Position numbers and translations under genes: made by a program. DNA of 64,000 nt from Sphingobium sp. KCTC 72723 (GTDB taxonomy: Bacteria > Pseudomonadota > Alphaproteobacteria > Sphingomonadales > Sphingomonadaceae): positions 3,814,001 to 3,878,000 of the forward strand of contig NZ_CP060388.1 of assembly GCF_014280435.1 (NCBI RefSeq). The letters are read 5' to 3'. The notes below the pieces were generated by a model. The model did not search any database, was not told the DNA's origin, and saw only the letters and a list, made by a program, of their open reading frames with translations. Positions 47,492 through 56,634 of the stretch are shown here, one piece after another (position 1 is the first letter of the stretch; the number at the start of each line of letters is the position of its first letter).

Positions 47492-49539
47492 GCGAGCGGT
47501 TCGGATTACCCGCCGCGCTGTTTTCCTTGAAATGTTACGGCGCGGCGATGCTGGCGCTCTATGTGGCGTTCAGTATCGGGCTGGAGCGGCCCTATTGGGC
47601 GTTCCTGACCAGCTATATCGTCGCGCAACCGCTGGCGGGCGCGGTGATCAGCAAGGCGGTGTTCCGGGTGATCGGCACGCTGGTAGGGGCGATGTTCGCC
47701 GTCGCCATCGTGCCGCCGCTGGTCAATGCGCCCGAATTGCTGTCGCTGGCGATGGCGGGATGGCTGGCGCTGTGCGTGTTCGTGTCGCTGCTCGACCGGA
47801 CGCCGCGATCCTATATGTTCGTGCTGGCGGGCTATACTGCCTGTCTGATCGTGTTTCCCGATGTCGATATGCCGCAGGAAATCTTCAATGTGGCCGCTTT
47901 GCGGGTGCAGGAAATCATCATCGGCATTGCGTGCGGCAGCCTGGTCCATGGCGTGGTGCTGCCGGGGTCGATCAGCAGCGTACTGCTGGCGCGGGTGGAA
48001 GCGATGCTGCGCGATGCCGAACGCTGGTCGCGCGACGCGATTGCGACGGATCCGGTCGTGGGGCTGGATGCGGAACGGCGGCGGCTGGCGCAGGATATTA
48101 CCGAATTGCACCAGATGTCGGTGCATCTGCCGTTCGACATCAGTCGGCTGGCCCCGCGCGTGCGGACGGTGCGGGCGTTGCAGGATCAGTTGTCGATGCT
48201 GTTGCCGCTGGGCGCAGCGGTGGAGGACCGGCTGGCGCAGTTGAAGGCGGCGCATGGTGGGAGCGTGCCGGAAGCGGTCGAAACGCTGATCGCCGATGTG
48301 CGCGACTGGCTGGATTCGCCGGTGGTGGACCATGCCACGCGCGCAGCGCGGGCGCAGGGGTTGATCGACCGCTGCGCAGCGCTGGAACCCGAAGCGGCCC
48401 CGGCGATGGGATGGGCCGACATGTTGCGCCTGAGCCTCCACGCGCGGCTGGCGACATTGGTGGCGGTGCATCGCGATTGCCGCGACCTGGCCGACCAGAT
48501 GGCGACGCATAGCCGGGCTGCGGTGACGCCGCGCGTGGGCGCATTGCTGGAGGGGCGGCGCAACCGCGAACTGCATCGCGACTATGGCGGCGCGGCGCGT
48601 GGTGCGTTCGGCGCGTTCCTGACCGTGGTTTTGGGCTGCGCGCTGTGGATTGGCAGCGGGTGGAAGGATGGCGGGACCGCCGTGATGCTGGCCGGAGTGT
48701 TCCTGGCGCTGTTTTCGGCAGTGGACAATCCGATTGCGCCGCTCAAAGGCTTCATGATCGGGACGATCGCGGCGTCGGCGCTGGGCGCGCTCTATGGCTA
48801 TGCGATCATGCCCCGGCTGGATGGGTTTGCGATGCTGGCGGCGGCCTATGCGCCCGCGCTGCTGCTGCTCGGCACGATGATGGCGTCGCCGCGCTGGGCC
48901 GGGATCGCGCTGCCGACGCTGCTGGGGCTGGGCAGCCCGGTGCTGCTGTCGGATCATTATATCAGCGCCTTTGCCAGCTATGCCAATGGCGCGGTGGCGC
49001 AGATCGTCGGCATATGGTTTGCGATCATCATGGCCGGGCTGTTGCAGTCGGCAGGGGTCGAGCGGGCGATCCGCCGGACGATCCGCGCGGGGTGGGCCGA
49101 CATTGCCAATCGCGCGACGTCCATGTCGCCACCGGACCTGCGCGGATGGATCAACCGGATGCTGGACCGGATCGCCTTGCTTGCGCCGCGCCTCGCAGCG
49201 ACGCGCGGCGACGGGGGGAAGCCGCTTTACGATGCGCTGCGCGATTTGCGGACCGGGGTGGCGATCGGCGAATTGCGGCAGTTGCGCATCGACCTGGCCC
49301 CTGACCGGGGCGTGCCGCTGACGCAGGTGCTGCACGGGGTGAGCCGCCATTATCGCGCGCTGGACCCGGATGCGCCCGCGCCCGCCGAACCGGCGTTGCT
49401 TAACGATATCGACGCGGCGATCGACGATCTGGCGGTGCATCCGGCGCGGGACGTGCGGCGCGCGGCGGTGCTGGCGCTGGTGAGTTTGCGGCGCAACCTG
49501 TTTGCCGATGCCGCGCCGTATCAAAGGGTGACGTCATGA
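47488..49539 (+). CDS. FUSC/AaeB-type aromatic acid exporter, inner-membrane protein
   Basis: 683 aa. Two sets of membrane helices: N-terminal (ALFSLKCYGAAMLALYVAFS, AFLTSYIVAQPLAGAVISKA, LIVFPDVDMPQEIFNVAALR) and a second around 350-520 (FLTVVLGCALWIG, VFLALFSAVDNPIAPLKGFM), joined by a cytoplasmic helical region. This repeated layout is the fusaric-acid-resistance/AaeB fold. With the DUF1656 and HlyD-type genes it forms a tripartite efflux pump for hydroxylated aromatic carboxylates. ATG 47488 overlaps marR (ATGA). Confidence 0.9.
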   Translation: MSERFGLPAALFSLKCYGAAMLALYVAFSIGLERPYWAFLTSYIVAQPLAGAVISKAVFRVIGTLVGAMFAVAIVPPLVNAPELLSLAMAGWLALCVFVSLLDRTPRSYMFVLAGYTACLIVFPDVDMPQEIFNVAALRVQEIIIGIACGSLVHGVVLPGSISSVLLARVEAMLRDAERWSRDAIATDPVVGLDAERRRLAQDITELHQMSVHLPFDISRLAPRVRTVRALQDQLSMLLPLGAAVEDRLAQLKAAHGGSVPEAVETLIADVRDWLDSPVVDHATRAARAQGLIDRCAALEPEAAPAMGWADMLRLSLHARLATLVAVHRDCRDLADQMATHSRAAVTPRVGALLEGRRNRELHRDYGGAARGAFGAFLTVVLGCALWIGSGWKDGGTAVMLAGVFLALFSAVDNPIAPLKGFMIGTIAASALGALYGYAIMPRLDGFAMLAAAYAPALLLLGTMMASPRWAGIALPTLLGLGSPVLLSDHYISAFASYANGAVAQIVGIWFAIIMAGLLQSAGVERAIRRTIRAGWADIANRATSMSPPDLRGWINRMLDRIALLAPRLAATRGDGGKPLYDALRDLRTGVAIGELRQLRIDLAPDRGVPLTQVLHGVSRHYRALDPDAPAPAEPALLNDIDAAIDDLAVHPARDVRRAAVLALVSLRRNLFADAAPYQRVTS

Positions 49540-49751
49540 CCGGAGAAATCGCGCTGGGCGGGGTTTATGTGCCGACGCTGTTGCTGCTGGCGCTGTTGGC
49601 GCTGGCGCTGACCTGGGGGCTGACGCGGCTGATCGCGATGCTCGGCCTCTATCGCTTCCTTGCCTATCGCGCGGCCGTGGACCTTGGCCTGTTCGTGCTG
49701 ATTTTGGGCGCCTTGTCCTTCCTTTTTCCCCAAACCGGATATTCGCTATGA
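49536..49751 (+). CDS. DUF1656 (AaeX-like) small membrane protein
   Basis: 71 aa with two hydrophobic segments (LLLLALLALALTWGLTRLI and AVDLGLFVLILGALSFLF) and a G.Y.P start motif. In E. coli the counterpart AaeX is encoded between the regulator and the AaeA/AaeB pump. Overlaps both neighbours by 4 nt, so it is tightly co-translated. Confidence 0.9.
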   Translation: MTGEIALGGVYVPTLLLLALLALALTWGLTRLIAMLGLYRFLAYRAAVDLGLFVLILGALSFLFPQTGYSL

Positions 49752-50647
49752 ACCGCCTGCCCGCTGCGTTGTTGCGCAGCCTTGCCACCATATTGATCGT
49801 CGTTGCCGCTGTGGTCGTGGCGATATGGATGTGGACCCATTATGAGCGCAGCCCCTGGACCCGCGACGGGCGGGTGCGGGCCGATGTGGTGCGAGTGACG
49901 CCGGACATAAGCGGCCTCGTCACCTCCGTCGCGGTGCGCGACAATCAGCGGGTGAAGGCGGGCGACCTGCTGTTCGTGATCGACACGCCGCGATACCATC
50001 TGGCGCTGGAACAGGCGCGGTCGCAAATTGCCAGCGCGCAGGCGGTGCTGGGACAGGCGCGGCGGGAGGCGCGGCGCGACCTGGCGCTGGGCGATCTGGT
50101 GGCGGCGGAAACCCATGAGCAAAATGTCGCCAAGGTGGAGACGGCGCAGGCGGCGCTGACCGAAGCGATGAGCGCGCGCGAGGGTGCGGCGCTGAATTTG
50201 CAACGCACGCGGGTGGTGGCGTCGGTCAATGGCGTGGTGACGAACCTGGACCTGCATCCGGGCGATTATGTCGGCGCGGGGACGCAGGCCATGGCGCTGA
50301 TCGACGGGGATTCGATCCGCGTGGAAGGCTATTTCGAGGAAACCAAGCTGGGGTCGATCTGCGTCGGTGCGCCAGTGACGGTGCGGTTGATGGGCGAGGC
50401 GCAGGATTTGCACGGGCGTGTCGAGAGCATTGCGTTCGGCATCAATGACGACAGTCGCAGCAATGCGGGCAATCTGCTCCCCTCGGTCGAGCCGACCTTT
50501 TCCTGGGTGCGATTGGCGCAACGGATTCCGGTGCGGGTCAGGCTGGAGAAAGTGCCGGTGGGGATGCGGTTGATCAGCGGACGGACGGTGACGGTGACGG
50601 TGCAGCCGCAGGATAAGGCGAAGGCGGGGGCGTGTCGCCATGGGTAA
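49748..50647 (+). CDS. HlyD/AaeA-type membrane-fusion (periplasmic adaptor) protein
   Basis: 299 aa, one N-terminal membrane anchor (LATILIVVAAVVVAIWMW), a barrel-sandwich half (RADVVRVTPDISGLVTSVAV, DNQRVKAGDLLFVID), a helical hairpin (about 80-130) and the second lipoyl half (VNGVVTNLDLHPGDYVGAGT). It links the FUSC pump to the outer-membrane channel. Overlaps DUF1656 by 4 nt and the outer-membrane factor by 8 nt. Confidence 0.92.
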   Translation: MNRLPAALLRSLATILIVVAAVVVAIWMWTHYERSPWTRDGRVRADVVRVTPDISGLVTSVAVRDNQRVKAGDLLFVIDTPRYHLALEQARSQIASAQAVLGQARREARRDLALGDLVAAETHEQNVAKVETAQAALTEAMSAREGAALNLQRTRVVASVNGVVTNLDLHPGDYVGAGTQAMALIDGDSIRVEGYFEETKLGSICVGAPVTVRLMGEAQDLHGRVESIAFGINDDSRSNAGNLLPSVEPTFSWVRLAQRIPVRVRLEKVPVGMRLISGRTVTVTVQPQDKAKAGACRHG

Positions 50648-52079
50648 GCGCTGGGCTGCGCCCCTACTGGCGCTGGCATTGTCGGCGTGCGCGACGGCGG
50701 GGCCGGATTATCGACCGCCAGACGGGGGCGTGGCGACGTCTGCGGTGGCGAAGGGGGCGTTTCATTCGGCGCAGGGAAGCGGCTTTTCGCAAAGTCCGCT
50801 GCCTGACCATTGGTGGCGGCTTTATGATGATCCGACGCTGGACGGGCTGGTCGAGCAGGCGCTGGCCGCCAATGCGGACCTGCGGGTGGCGGACGCCAAT
50901 CTGGCGCGGGCGCAGACGGTGTTGGACGAGGCGCAGGCGGGGCGGGCGATCAGCACCGACATTAGTGGGGGCGAGACGCTGTCGCGGCCATCGGGGGTCG
51001 CGCAGCATCTGCCGGGATCGGTCAGCTATGATCTGGGGTTGAGCGCGGCCTATCCGCTGGACCTGAAAGGGCGGATAAAGCGCGCGATCGAGGCGGGCGC
51101 GGCGGATGTGGAGGCGAGCGTTGCGGCGCGCGACTATGTGCGGGTCAGCGTCGCGGCGGCGACGGCGCGGGCCTATGCGCAGGTGTGCGCGGCCAATTAT
51201 GCGCTGGCGGTGAACCGGCAGGTGGTGGGGTTGCAGGGCGATACGCTGAATGCCACGCGGCGGCTGGCCAGGGGCGGGCGCGGGACGGCGTTCGACGTGA
51301 GCCGGGCGCAGGCGGCGGTGGATGCCAGCGCGGCGGCGCTGCCGGCCTTCGTCGCGCAGCGGCAGAATGGGCTATATTTGCTGGCGACATTGCTGGGCCG
51401 CGCGCCGGGCGATTATCCGCCTGGGGTGGAAAGTTGCGCGGCGCTACCGGCGCTGGGCGCGGCGATGCCGGTGGGGGATGGCGCGGCGCTGATCGCGCGG
51501 CGGCCCGACATCAGGCAGGCGGAGCGGCAGATTGCTGGGGATAGCGCGCGGCTGGGCGTGGCGATGGCGGACCTCTATCCGCAGGTCAGCATCGGCGGGT
51601 CGGTGGGACTGTCGGGGCCGCTCAAGGATTTCGGTAACGGGTCGGCCTTTGGGTTTAGTCTGGGGCCGTTGCTCAGTTGGTCCTTTCCCAACCGGCCAGT
51701 GGTGCGGGCGCGGATCGCGCAGGGGGATGCGCAGTTGCGCGGACGGATCGCCGGGTTCGATGGGGCGGTGCTGGAAGCGTTGCGGCAGGTCGAAAGCGCG
51801 CTGGAAAGCTATCGCCGCGATGCTGAACGGGCGGCGGCGCTGGACCGGGCGCGCGACAGTGCGGCGGTGTCGGCCGGGCAGGCGGGCAAGCTGTTCCGCT
51901 TTGGCCGGGGGGATTTCCTGTCGCTGCTGGATGCGCAGCGGAGCCTGGCCAGTGCCGAGGTCAGCGCGGCGAGCGCGCGGGCGCAACTGGTGCAGGACCA
52001 GATTGCGGTGTTCCTGGCGCTGGGCGGGGGATGGACGTCAGCCGATGGCGTCGACCAGCCTGCGGGGAACGCGCAATAG
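50640..52079 (+). CDS. NodT-family efflux outer-membrane lipoprotein
   Basis: 479 aa TolC/OprM-type channel. The signal ends in a lipobox (LLALALSACAT), and two OEP repeats follow, with typical motifs LRVADANLARAQTVLDEAQA, GLSAAYPLDLKGRI and ISIGG.VGLSG-like strands, plus RRPDIRQAERQIAGDSARLG. It completes the pump as the outer-membrane exit duct. Its last 42 nt overlap the convergent GH43-like gene. The four-gene operon plus regulator can therefore build a complete trans-envelope exporter. Confidence 0.92.
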   Translation: MGKRWAAPLLALALSACATAGPDYRPPDGGVATSAVAKGAFHSAQGSGFSQSPLPDHWWRLYDDPTLDGLVEQALAANADLRVADANLARAQTVLDEAQAGRAISTDISGGETLSRPSGVAQHLPGSVSYDLGLSAAYPLDLKGRIKRAIEAGAADVEASVAARDYVRVSVAAATARAYAQVCAANYALAVNRQVVGLQGDTLNATRRLARGGRGTAFDVSRAQAAVDASAAALPAFVAQRQNGLYLLATLLGRAPGDYPPGVESCAALPALGAAMPVGDGAALIARRPDIRQAERQIAGDSARLGVAMADLYPQVSIGGSVGLSGPLKDFGNGSAFGFSLGPLLSWSFPNRPVVRARIAQGDAQLRGRIAGFDGAVLEALRQVESALESYRRDAERAAALDRARDSAAVSAGQAGKLFRFGRGDFLSLLDAQRSLASAEVSAASARAQLVQDQIAVFLALGGGWTSADGVDQPAGNAQ

Positions 52080-52973
52080 CGATCCGTGGCGGGCGCCGGG
52101 CGGCAGGGTGAGGCGGGCGCTGACATCCTGCCATGTCACCATGTCGCGGGTGGACGCCGCGCCCCATCGGCCATCCTTATACATGTCATAATAGCAGATC
52201 AGCGCGTCGCCGATCCGCGCGGTCATTGGTCCTTCGACCCAGCCGGGCGAAAAGGGGGAGGAGAGCGGGCCGAAGGGACCGGACGGGCCGGGCGCAGGGG
52301 CGCTGCGCAGCCATTTGCGCGGCGGGGCGAGCGTCTCATCCTTGACGATCAGGTGCAGGCTGCCGTCCGGGGCATGGGCAAAGCTGCCGTCGATGACGCT
52401 GAAGCCGGGGTCGTAGAGAGGCTGCGGGGCCGAGAAGGCGCGGAAGTCGCGCGTGGTGGCGGACCAGAGGCGATGGTTATAGTCTGACTCTGACGTGCCT
52501 GCGGTTTCCATGTAGCGGCCTGTCACGGTGCTGGACCAGAAAATCATCCAGTGGCGGGCGCGGGGGTCGTAGATCGCTTCGGGCGCCCAGCAATTGCGGG
52601 TGCCGGGGATGGTCGCCATGACCGGGATCGCCTGTTGCGGCGACCAGTGGATCAGGTCGGCGCTGGTGGCGTGGCCGATCGTCACGCCTTCCCATGCGGT
52701 GGTCCAGAGCAGATGATAGGTCGCGCCGTCGCGGAACAGGAAGGGGTCGCGCAGCAGTTTTTTCTCGCCCACTTGCGGGACCAGCAGGCTGCGGCCCTGC
52801 GCGAGGGTGCGGAAAGTGAAGCCGTCGTCGCTGGTGGCGAGTTTGAGGCCGTCCGCCTCACCCTTGCCAGTGATGAAATAGGCAAAGACCAGCGGGTCGG
52901 TGGTGGCGGGCCGGGTAGCGCAGGCGGTCAGGGTCAGCGCGCCTGCCCCCGCCACGAAATCGCGTCGGTTCAT
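52038..52973 (-). CDS. GH43-like beta-propeller glycosidase, exported
   Basis: 311 aa with a Tat/lipoprotein-type signal (MNRRDFVAGAGALTLTACAT). Propeller motifs: LRDPFLFRDGATYHLLWTT, ATSADLIHWSPQQAIPVM, NCWAPEAIYDPRARHWMIFW and FSVIDGSFAHAPDGSLHLIV, with acidic residues at the expected strand ends. GH43 enzymes remove arabinose or xylose side groups. The family is diverse, so substrate is inferred from context (RG-I side chains). Last gene of the minus-strand pectin unit; its stop region overlaps the convergent efflux gene by 42 nt and its start overlaps the GH53 stop. Confidence 0.7.
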   Translation of the reverse strand: MNRRDFVAGAGALTLTACATRPATTDPLVFAYFITGKGEADGLKLATSDDGFTFRTLAQGRSLLVPQVGEKKLLRDPFLFRDGATYHLLWTTAWEGVTIGHATSADLIHWSPQQAIPVMATIPGTRNCWAPEAIYDPRARHWMIFWSSTVTGRYMETAGTSESDYNHRLWSATTRDFRAFSAPQPLYDPGFSVIDGSFAHAPDGSLHLIVKDETLAPPRKWLRSAPAPGPSGPFGPLSSPFSPGWVEGPMTARIGDALICYYDMYKDGRWGAASTRDMVTWQDVSARLTLPPGARHGSLLRVPRRLVDAIG

Positions 52974-54184
52974 GGATTATAATCCCGCGCCATCTGGCCG
53001 TAGAGGTCGAGCAGGGGGTTAGCGATATAGTCGCCGCCTTCGCCCATCGGGCCGGTGGGGGCAGGCTTTGGCGCGGGGGGTGCGCCGGTGGCGAGGCCGC
53101 CGGGGGCTTCGGCGCTGTTGATGCCTTGAGACAGAAGATCGGGCTTGCCGCCGCCGCCTGCATTTTTGCCCTCGCGGTCGAACAATGCTTCCTGATGGCG
53201 GATCGGTTCCCAGATGAACGTCCCCCAGCCGCGCCTGTCGGGCAGGGCGTGGACCAGATCGTTGAGGTAGCGTTTGCGGCTGGAATATTCGGCGACCAGC
53301 AGCCCTTTGCCCGGATAGCGTTTGAGGAACTGGTCGAAGGTCGTCGCCCAGTCGCCCTGCGCGCGCTGCTGGTAGCAGGAGAAGCCGATCACGTCGAAAT
53401 CGACGTTGCGGGCGACCAGCGCGTCAGTCCATTCGCGCACGATCGGCCAGTGGCGGCCCAGATGATTGTGGAGTTGAATCGCGATTGCGGGTTCGGCACG
53501 GCGCGCGCCCGCTATGCCTGCGCGCAGCAGGGCGGCGAAAGCGTCGAAGCCGCCCACGGCGCCGACTTTTGCATGGTTCGCGTCGGTGACGGGGTTGCCG
53601 GTGGGGGTGGACAGCTTCACCCGGCCATGGGGCCACAATATGCCGAAGGTGGTTTCGTTGCCGATCACGGCCATATCGACCGGCGCGCCGCCCGCGCGCA
53701 TCGCGGCGAGCGTGTCATGGGTGTGGGCTTCGACGGCTTTGGCGAGTTGGGGCAGGTCATAGCCCGCCCAGGCTGCGGGGACGCCCTGATGCTCCGGGTC
53801 GGCCCATGTGTCGCTATAGTGGAAACTCAGCACCAGATAGAGGCCCGCGTCGCGGATGCGGCGGCCCAGTTTGATCGTCTGGGCAAGGCCCGCCCATGCC
53901 TTGTCGGGTTCGCGCCTGGAATAGCCCTTGGCCGGATCGACGAAGATGCGCAGGCGGATGGCGTTGAACCCGGCGTCGCGCAGCAGGATGATTGGGTCTT
54001 TGCGTTCATCCTTGACGAAGAAGCGCGCGCCCGCCGCTTCATCTTCGGGAATCCAGCTGATGTCCGCGCCGATGAGATAGGGACCGGGGCGTGCGCCGGT
54101 CTTTTTCGGCGCTGCGAGGGCAGGCGTGGTCAGGAGCGGCAGGGCAGCGAGGCCAAGCGTGGCGCGGCGGGTCAGGGCAGTCAT
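52970..54184 (-). CDS. GH53 endo-beta-1,4-galactanase
   Basis: 404 aa with a signal peptide (RRATLGLAALPLLTTPALAA). GH53 fold motifs: YLIGADISWIPEDEAAGARF, FNAIRLRIFVDPAKGY, SFHYSDTWADPEHQ, the acid/base Glu in AVIGNETTFGILWP and the nucleophile Glu in LLVAEYSSRKR. It cuts the beta-1,4-galactan side chains of rhamnogalacturonan I. ATG 54184 overlaps the beta-galactosidase stop (ATGA). A Gly/Pro-rich tail (about 340-385) follows the domain. Confidence 0.92.
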   Translation of the reverse strand: MTALTRRATLGLAALPLLTTPALAAPKKTGARPGPYLIGADISWIPEDEAAGARFFVKDERKDPIILLRDAGFNAIRLRIFVDPAKGYSRREPDKAWAGLAQTIKLGRRIRDAGLYLVLSFHYSDTWADPEHQGVPAAWAGYDLPQLAKAVEAHTHDTLAAMRAGGAPVDMAVIGNETTFGILWPHGRVKLSTPTGNPVTDANHAKVGAVGGFDAFAALLRAGIAGARRAEPAIAIQLHNHLGRHWPIVREWTDALVARNVDFDVIGFSCYQQRAQGDWATTFDQFLKRYPGKGLLVAEYSSRKRYLNDLVHALPDRRGWGTFIWEPIRHQEALFDREGKNAGGGGKPDLLSQGINSAEAPGGLATGAPPAPKPAPTGPMGEGGDYIANPLLDLYGQMARDYNP

Positions 54185-56574
54185 GCGCGGATCTCCAGCT
54201 GATATTCGGGGATGAGGCGGATGGTCAGCAGGTCGGCGACCTGATCTGCTTTGGGCAGTTTCGCGCGGGCGCTGGCGTCCAGATAGATGGGCGCGTCGGC
54301 GCGCAGCGGCAGGATGGTCAGCGTCCATGGCCGCCCCAGCCGGTCGGCAAAGCGTTTGAGGCCGATGCGCCAGACGCGGCCGTCCCAATAGGCGTCGTCC
54401 AGCATGTCGATGCCGTCGAACAGGCGGCCAATGTCGCCGCGCCAGTCGAGTTCGAGATAGGCGTCGCCGGTGGCGAGCGCATCCTTTGGCGGGGTGAAGG
54501 TGAAGGCGGCGGCGGCACGATGCGCTTCGGGCAGGGGCTGCATCGCGGCATTGGCGGGGCCGCCGATGGCGATGGGGGGTGCTTCACCGGCTTTGCGGCT
54601 TTGGGTAAAGGGCAGGACGGTGGAGGCCGGGCCTTTGGCGGTGGCGCTGCCGCTGGTGCCGGGGACGATGCTGTAGCGGAAGGCGGGATTGCCGCGCTGG
54701 CGCAGGATGAGGGCGGCGGGCGCGAAGATCGTGTCGGCGGCAGTCAGGATCAGGCGGCGCTGGCCATCATGGTCGCCGACCCAGAGGGTGCGGGCGGACG
54801 CCTGATCCAGCAGCAGGAGGCGGACGCGGCGGCCATCGGGACCAGTGACGGTCAGCAGCCGGTCAGGGGATGGCGGGACATAGGCGATGACGCGGCCATT
54901 GTCGGCGCGCGATGACGCGGAGAGGCGCGTGCCGGACGGGAAGGCGAGTTCGACCGGGCCGGGGGCCGTGGCGATCAGCACATGGACCGGGCCGTCGGCA
55001 TCGGTCAGGCGAGTGACGGGCTGGGCGGTGGCCCAATCGAGCCGCACGCCGTCCAGATCCATGCCGATCGGCCAGAAGAAGCTGTCGCCCGGCGCGATGG
55101 TGACCGGGCGGACGGGCAGAGTGACGGGGCCGTTGGGCAGTTGGACCGTGAATTGCGTGCCGGGGTGGGCGGCTGTGTCATATTGGCGGACATGGTTGTT
55201 GACGAACAGGAAGCCGCTGTCGCCTTGCGCCCGGACCGACCAGCGCAGGCTGTGCAGGTCGTCCTTGTCCTTTGGCAGGCGGGCGGGGGCGTGGACGGTC
55301 ATGGCGGCGAGGCGATCGCCATAGGCGGCCAGAAAATAATGGAGCGGGCGGAGCGCGGCGCTGACCGGGTTCACTTCGCCATATTGGCCGATCGGCGCCT
55401 GAAAATCATAGCCGATGATGGGGCAGTCATTATAGCCGCCTGAACGCTGGGTTTCTTCCAATGTGCGGCCATGGGCCAGCGGGTTCGCGCCGCCGTGGAA
55501 CATATAATAGCCCAGCAGATTGACGCCGGACCCGACCTGCGTGGTGACGGCGGCGGCGACATCCTTGGGGTCCAGCAAGGGGCGGCGGCGATACATGACC
55601 GGGACGCCGCCGCCATATTCCGCGCCCAGAAAGGGCGTGTCGTCCATGTCGCTGTCGGCGTCGCCGCGCCGGTTGTTGCGAGTCTGCGCGCCCAGATCGC
55701 CGCTGACCCTGCTGTCGAAGCGGAAGAGGTAATTTTCCTTGGGCGGCAGGGGCGTGGTCTTTGCCGACCATGGCTCGTCGGGATAGCCGCCATGGACGGG
55801 GACGACTGCGCCCTTGGGGTAAAGCGTCTGGTCCCAGCCGGTGACGGTGTAGAGCGGGACGTCATAGCCGATGGCCAGCGCCAGTTGCTTGAGCGCGGCG
55901 ATATGGGCGCGGCCCTGCCCCGGCCCGTCGAGATTATATTCATTTTCGATCTGCATCCCGACGATCGGGCCGCCATCCTTCCACATCTGGCCTTTCACCT
56001 GATCGTAGAGGCTGCGCCAGAAGCGGTCGACCTGTGCCATATAGGCCGGGTCGTTGCTGCGCGGGCTGGTGGCGGAGACGATCCAGTCGGGGATGCCGCC
56101 AAAGCGCGCTTCGGCATGGCCCCATGGGCCGGGGCGCAGGAAGAAAAGCAGGCCGTTGGCGTCGCACAGCCGGACGAAGCGGGCAATGTCGCGGTCGCCG
56201 GTCCAGTCGATACGGCCCGGTTCCAGTTCGACATGGTTCCACAATATATAGGATGCGACGATGGTGATGCCCGCCGCCTTCATCTTGCGCAATTCCTCTT
56301 CCCAATAGGCGGCGGGGAAGCGGGTGAAGTGAAATTCGCCCATGACCGGCAGCCAGGGCTGGCCATCGCGGGTGAGGGTGCGGTTGGTGATGCCGATGCT
56401 GCCGTGCGGGCCAGTGGCGGTCCCCATGCGGAGGTGGCCGCTTTTGAGCGGTAGGCCGGGGTTGCGCGCGTCGAGGCTGAGGGGTGCGGACGTGGCGGCG
56501 CTGGCGGGGAGGGCGAGGCCCAGCGTGGCAAGGCCGGTGGCAGTGAGCGCGGCGCGCCTGTCGATGTCGGGCAT
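54181..56574 (-). CDS. GH35 beta-galactosidase, exported
   Basis: 797 aa with a Tat-like signal (DRRAALTATGLATLGLALPA). The GH35 core shows GEFHFTRFPAAYWEEELRKM, the acid/base region IVGMQIENEYNLDG and the nucleophile in FLGAEYGGGVPV. Beta-sandwich domains follow to the C-terminus. It should release galactose from the galacto-oligosaccharides made by the neighbouring GH53 enzyme. Start of a co-translated pair with GH53. Confidence 0.92.
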   Translation of the reverse strand: MPDIDRRAALTATGLATLGLALPASAATSAPLSLDARNPGLPLKSGHLRMGTATGPHGSIGITNRTLTRDGQPWLPVMGEFHFTRFPAAYWEEELRKMKAAGITIVASYILWNHVELEPGRIDWTGDRDIARFVRLCDANGLLFFLRPGPWGHAEARFGGIPDWIVSATSPRSNDPAYMAQVDRFWRSLYDQVKGQMWKDGGPIVGMQIENEYNLDGPGQGRAHIAALKQLALAIGYDVPLYTVTGWDQTLYPKGAVVPVHGGYPDEPWSAKTTPLPPKENYLFRFDSRVSGDLGAQTRNNRRGDADSDMDDTPFLGAEYGGGVPVMYRRRPLLDPKDVAAAVTTQVGSGVNLLGYYMFHGGANPLAHGRTLEETQRSGGYNDCPIIGYDFQAPIGQYGEVNPVSAALRPLHYFLAAYGDRLAAMTVHAPARLPKDKDDLHSLRWSVRAQGDSGFLFVNNHVRQYDTAAHPGTQFTVQLPNGPVTLPVRPVTIAPGDSFFWPIGMDLDGVRLDWATAQPVTRLTDADGPVHVLIATAPGPVELAFPSGTRLSASSRADNGRVIAYVPPSPDRLLTVTGPDGRRVRLLLLDQASARTLWVGDHDGQRRLILTAADTIFAPAALILRQRGNPAFRYSIVPGTSGSATAKGPASTVLPFTQSRKAGEAPPIAIGGPANAAMQPLPEAHRAAAAFTFTPPKDALATGDAYLELDWRGDIGRLFDGIDMLDDAYWDGRVWRIGLKRFADRLGRPWTLTILPLRADAPIYLDASARAKLPKADQVADLLTIRLIPEYQLEIRA

Positions 56575-56634
56575 CCATCCTCCTGTTGTGTGGACGGGGG
56601 GCTTTGCGCCCTCTCCGTTCGGTCGGTCGGTGTT

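Noticed and set aside
47506..49524. 672-codon frame opposite the FUSC transporter
   Set aside because: Very rich in Arg, His and Gln without domains; the plus strand has clear membrane helices and operon overlaps.
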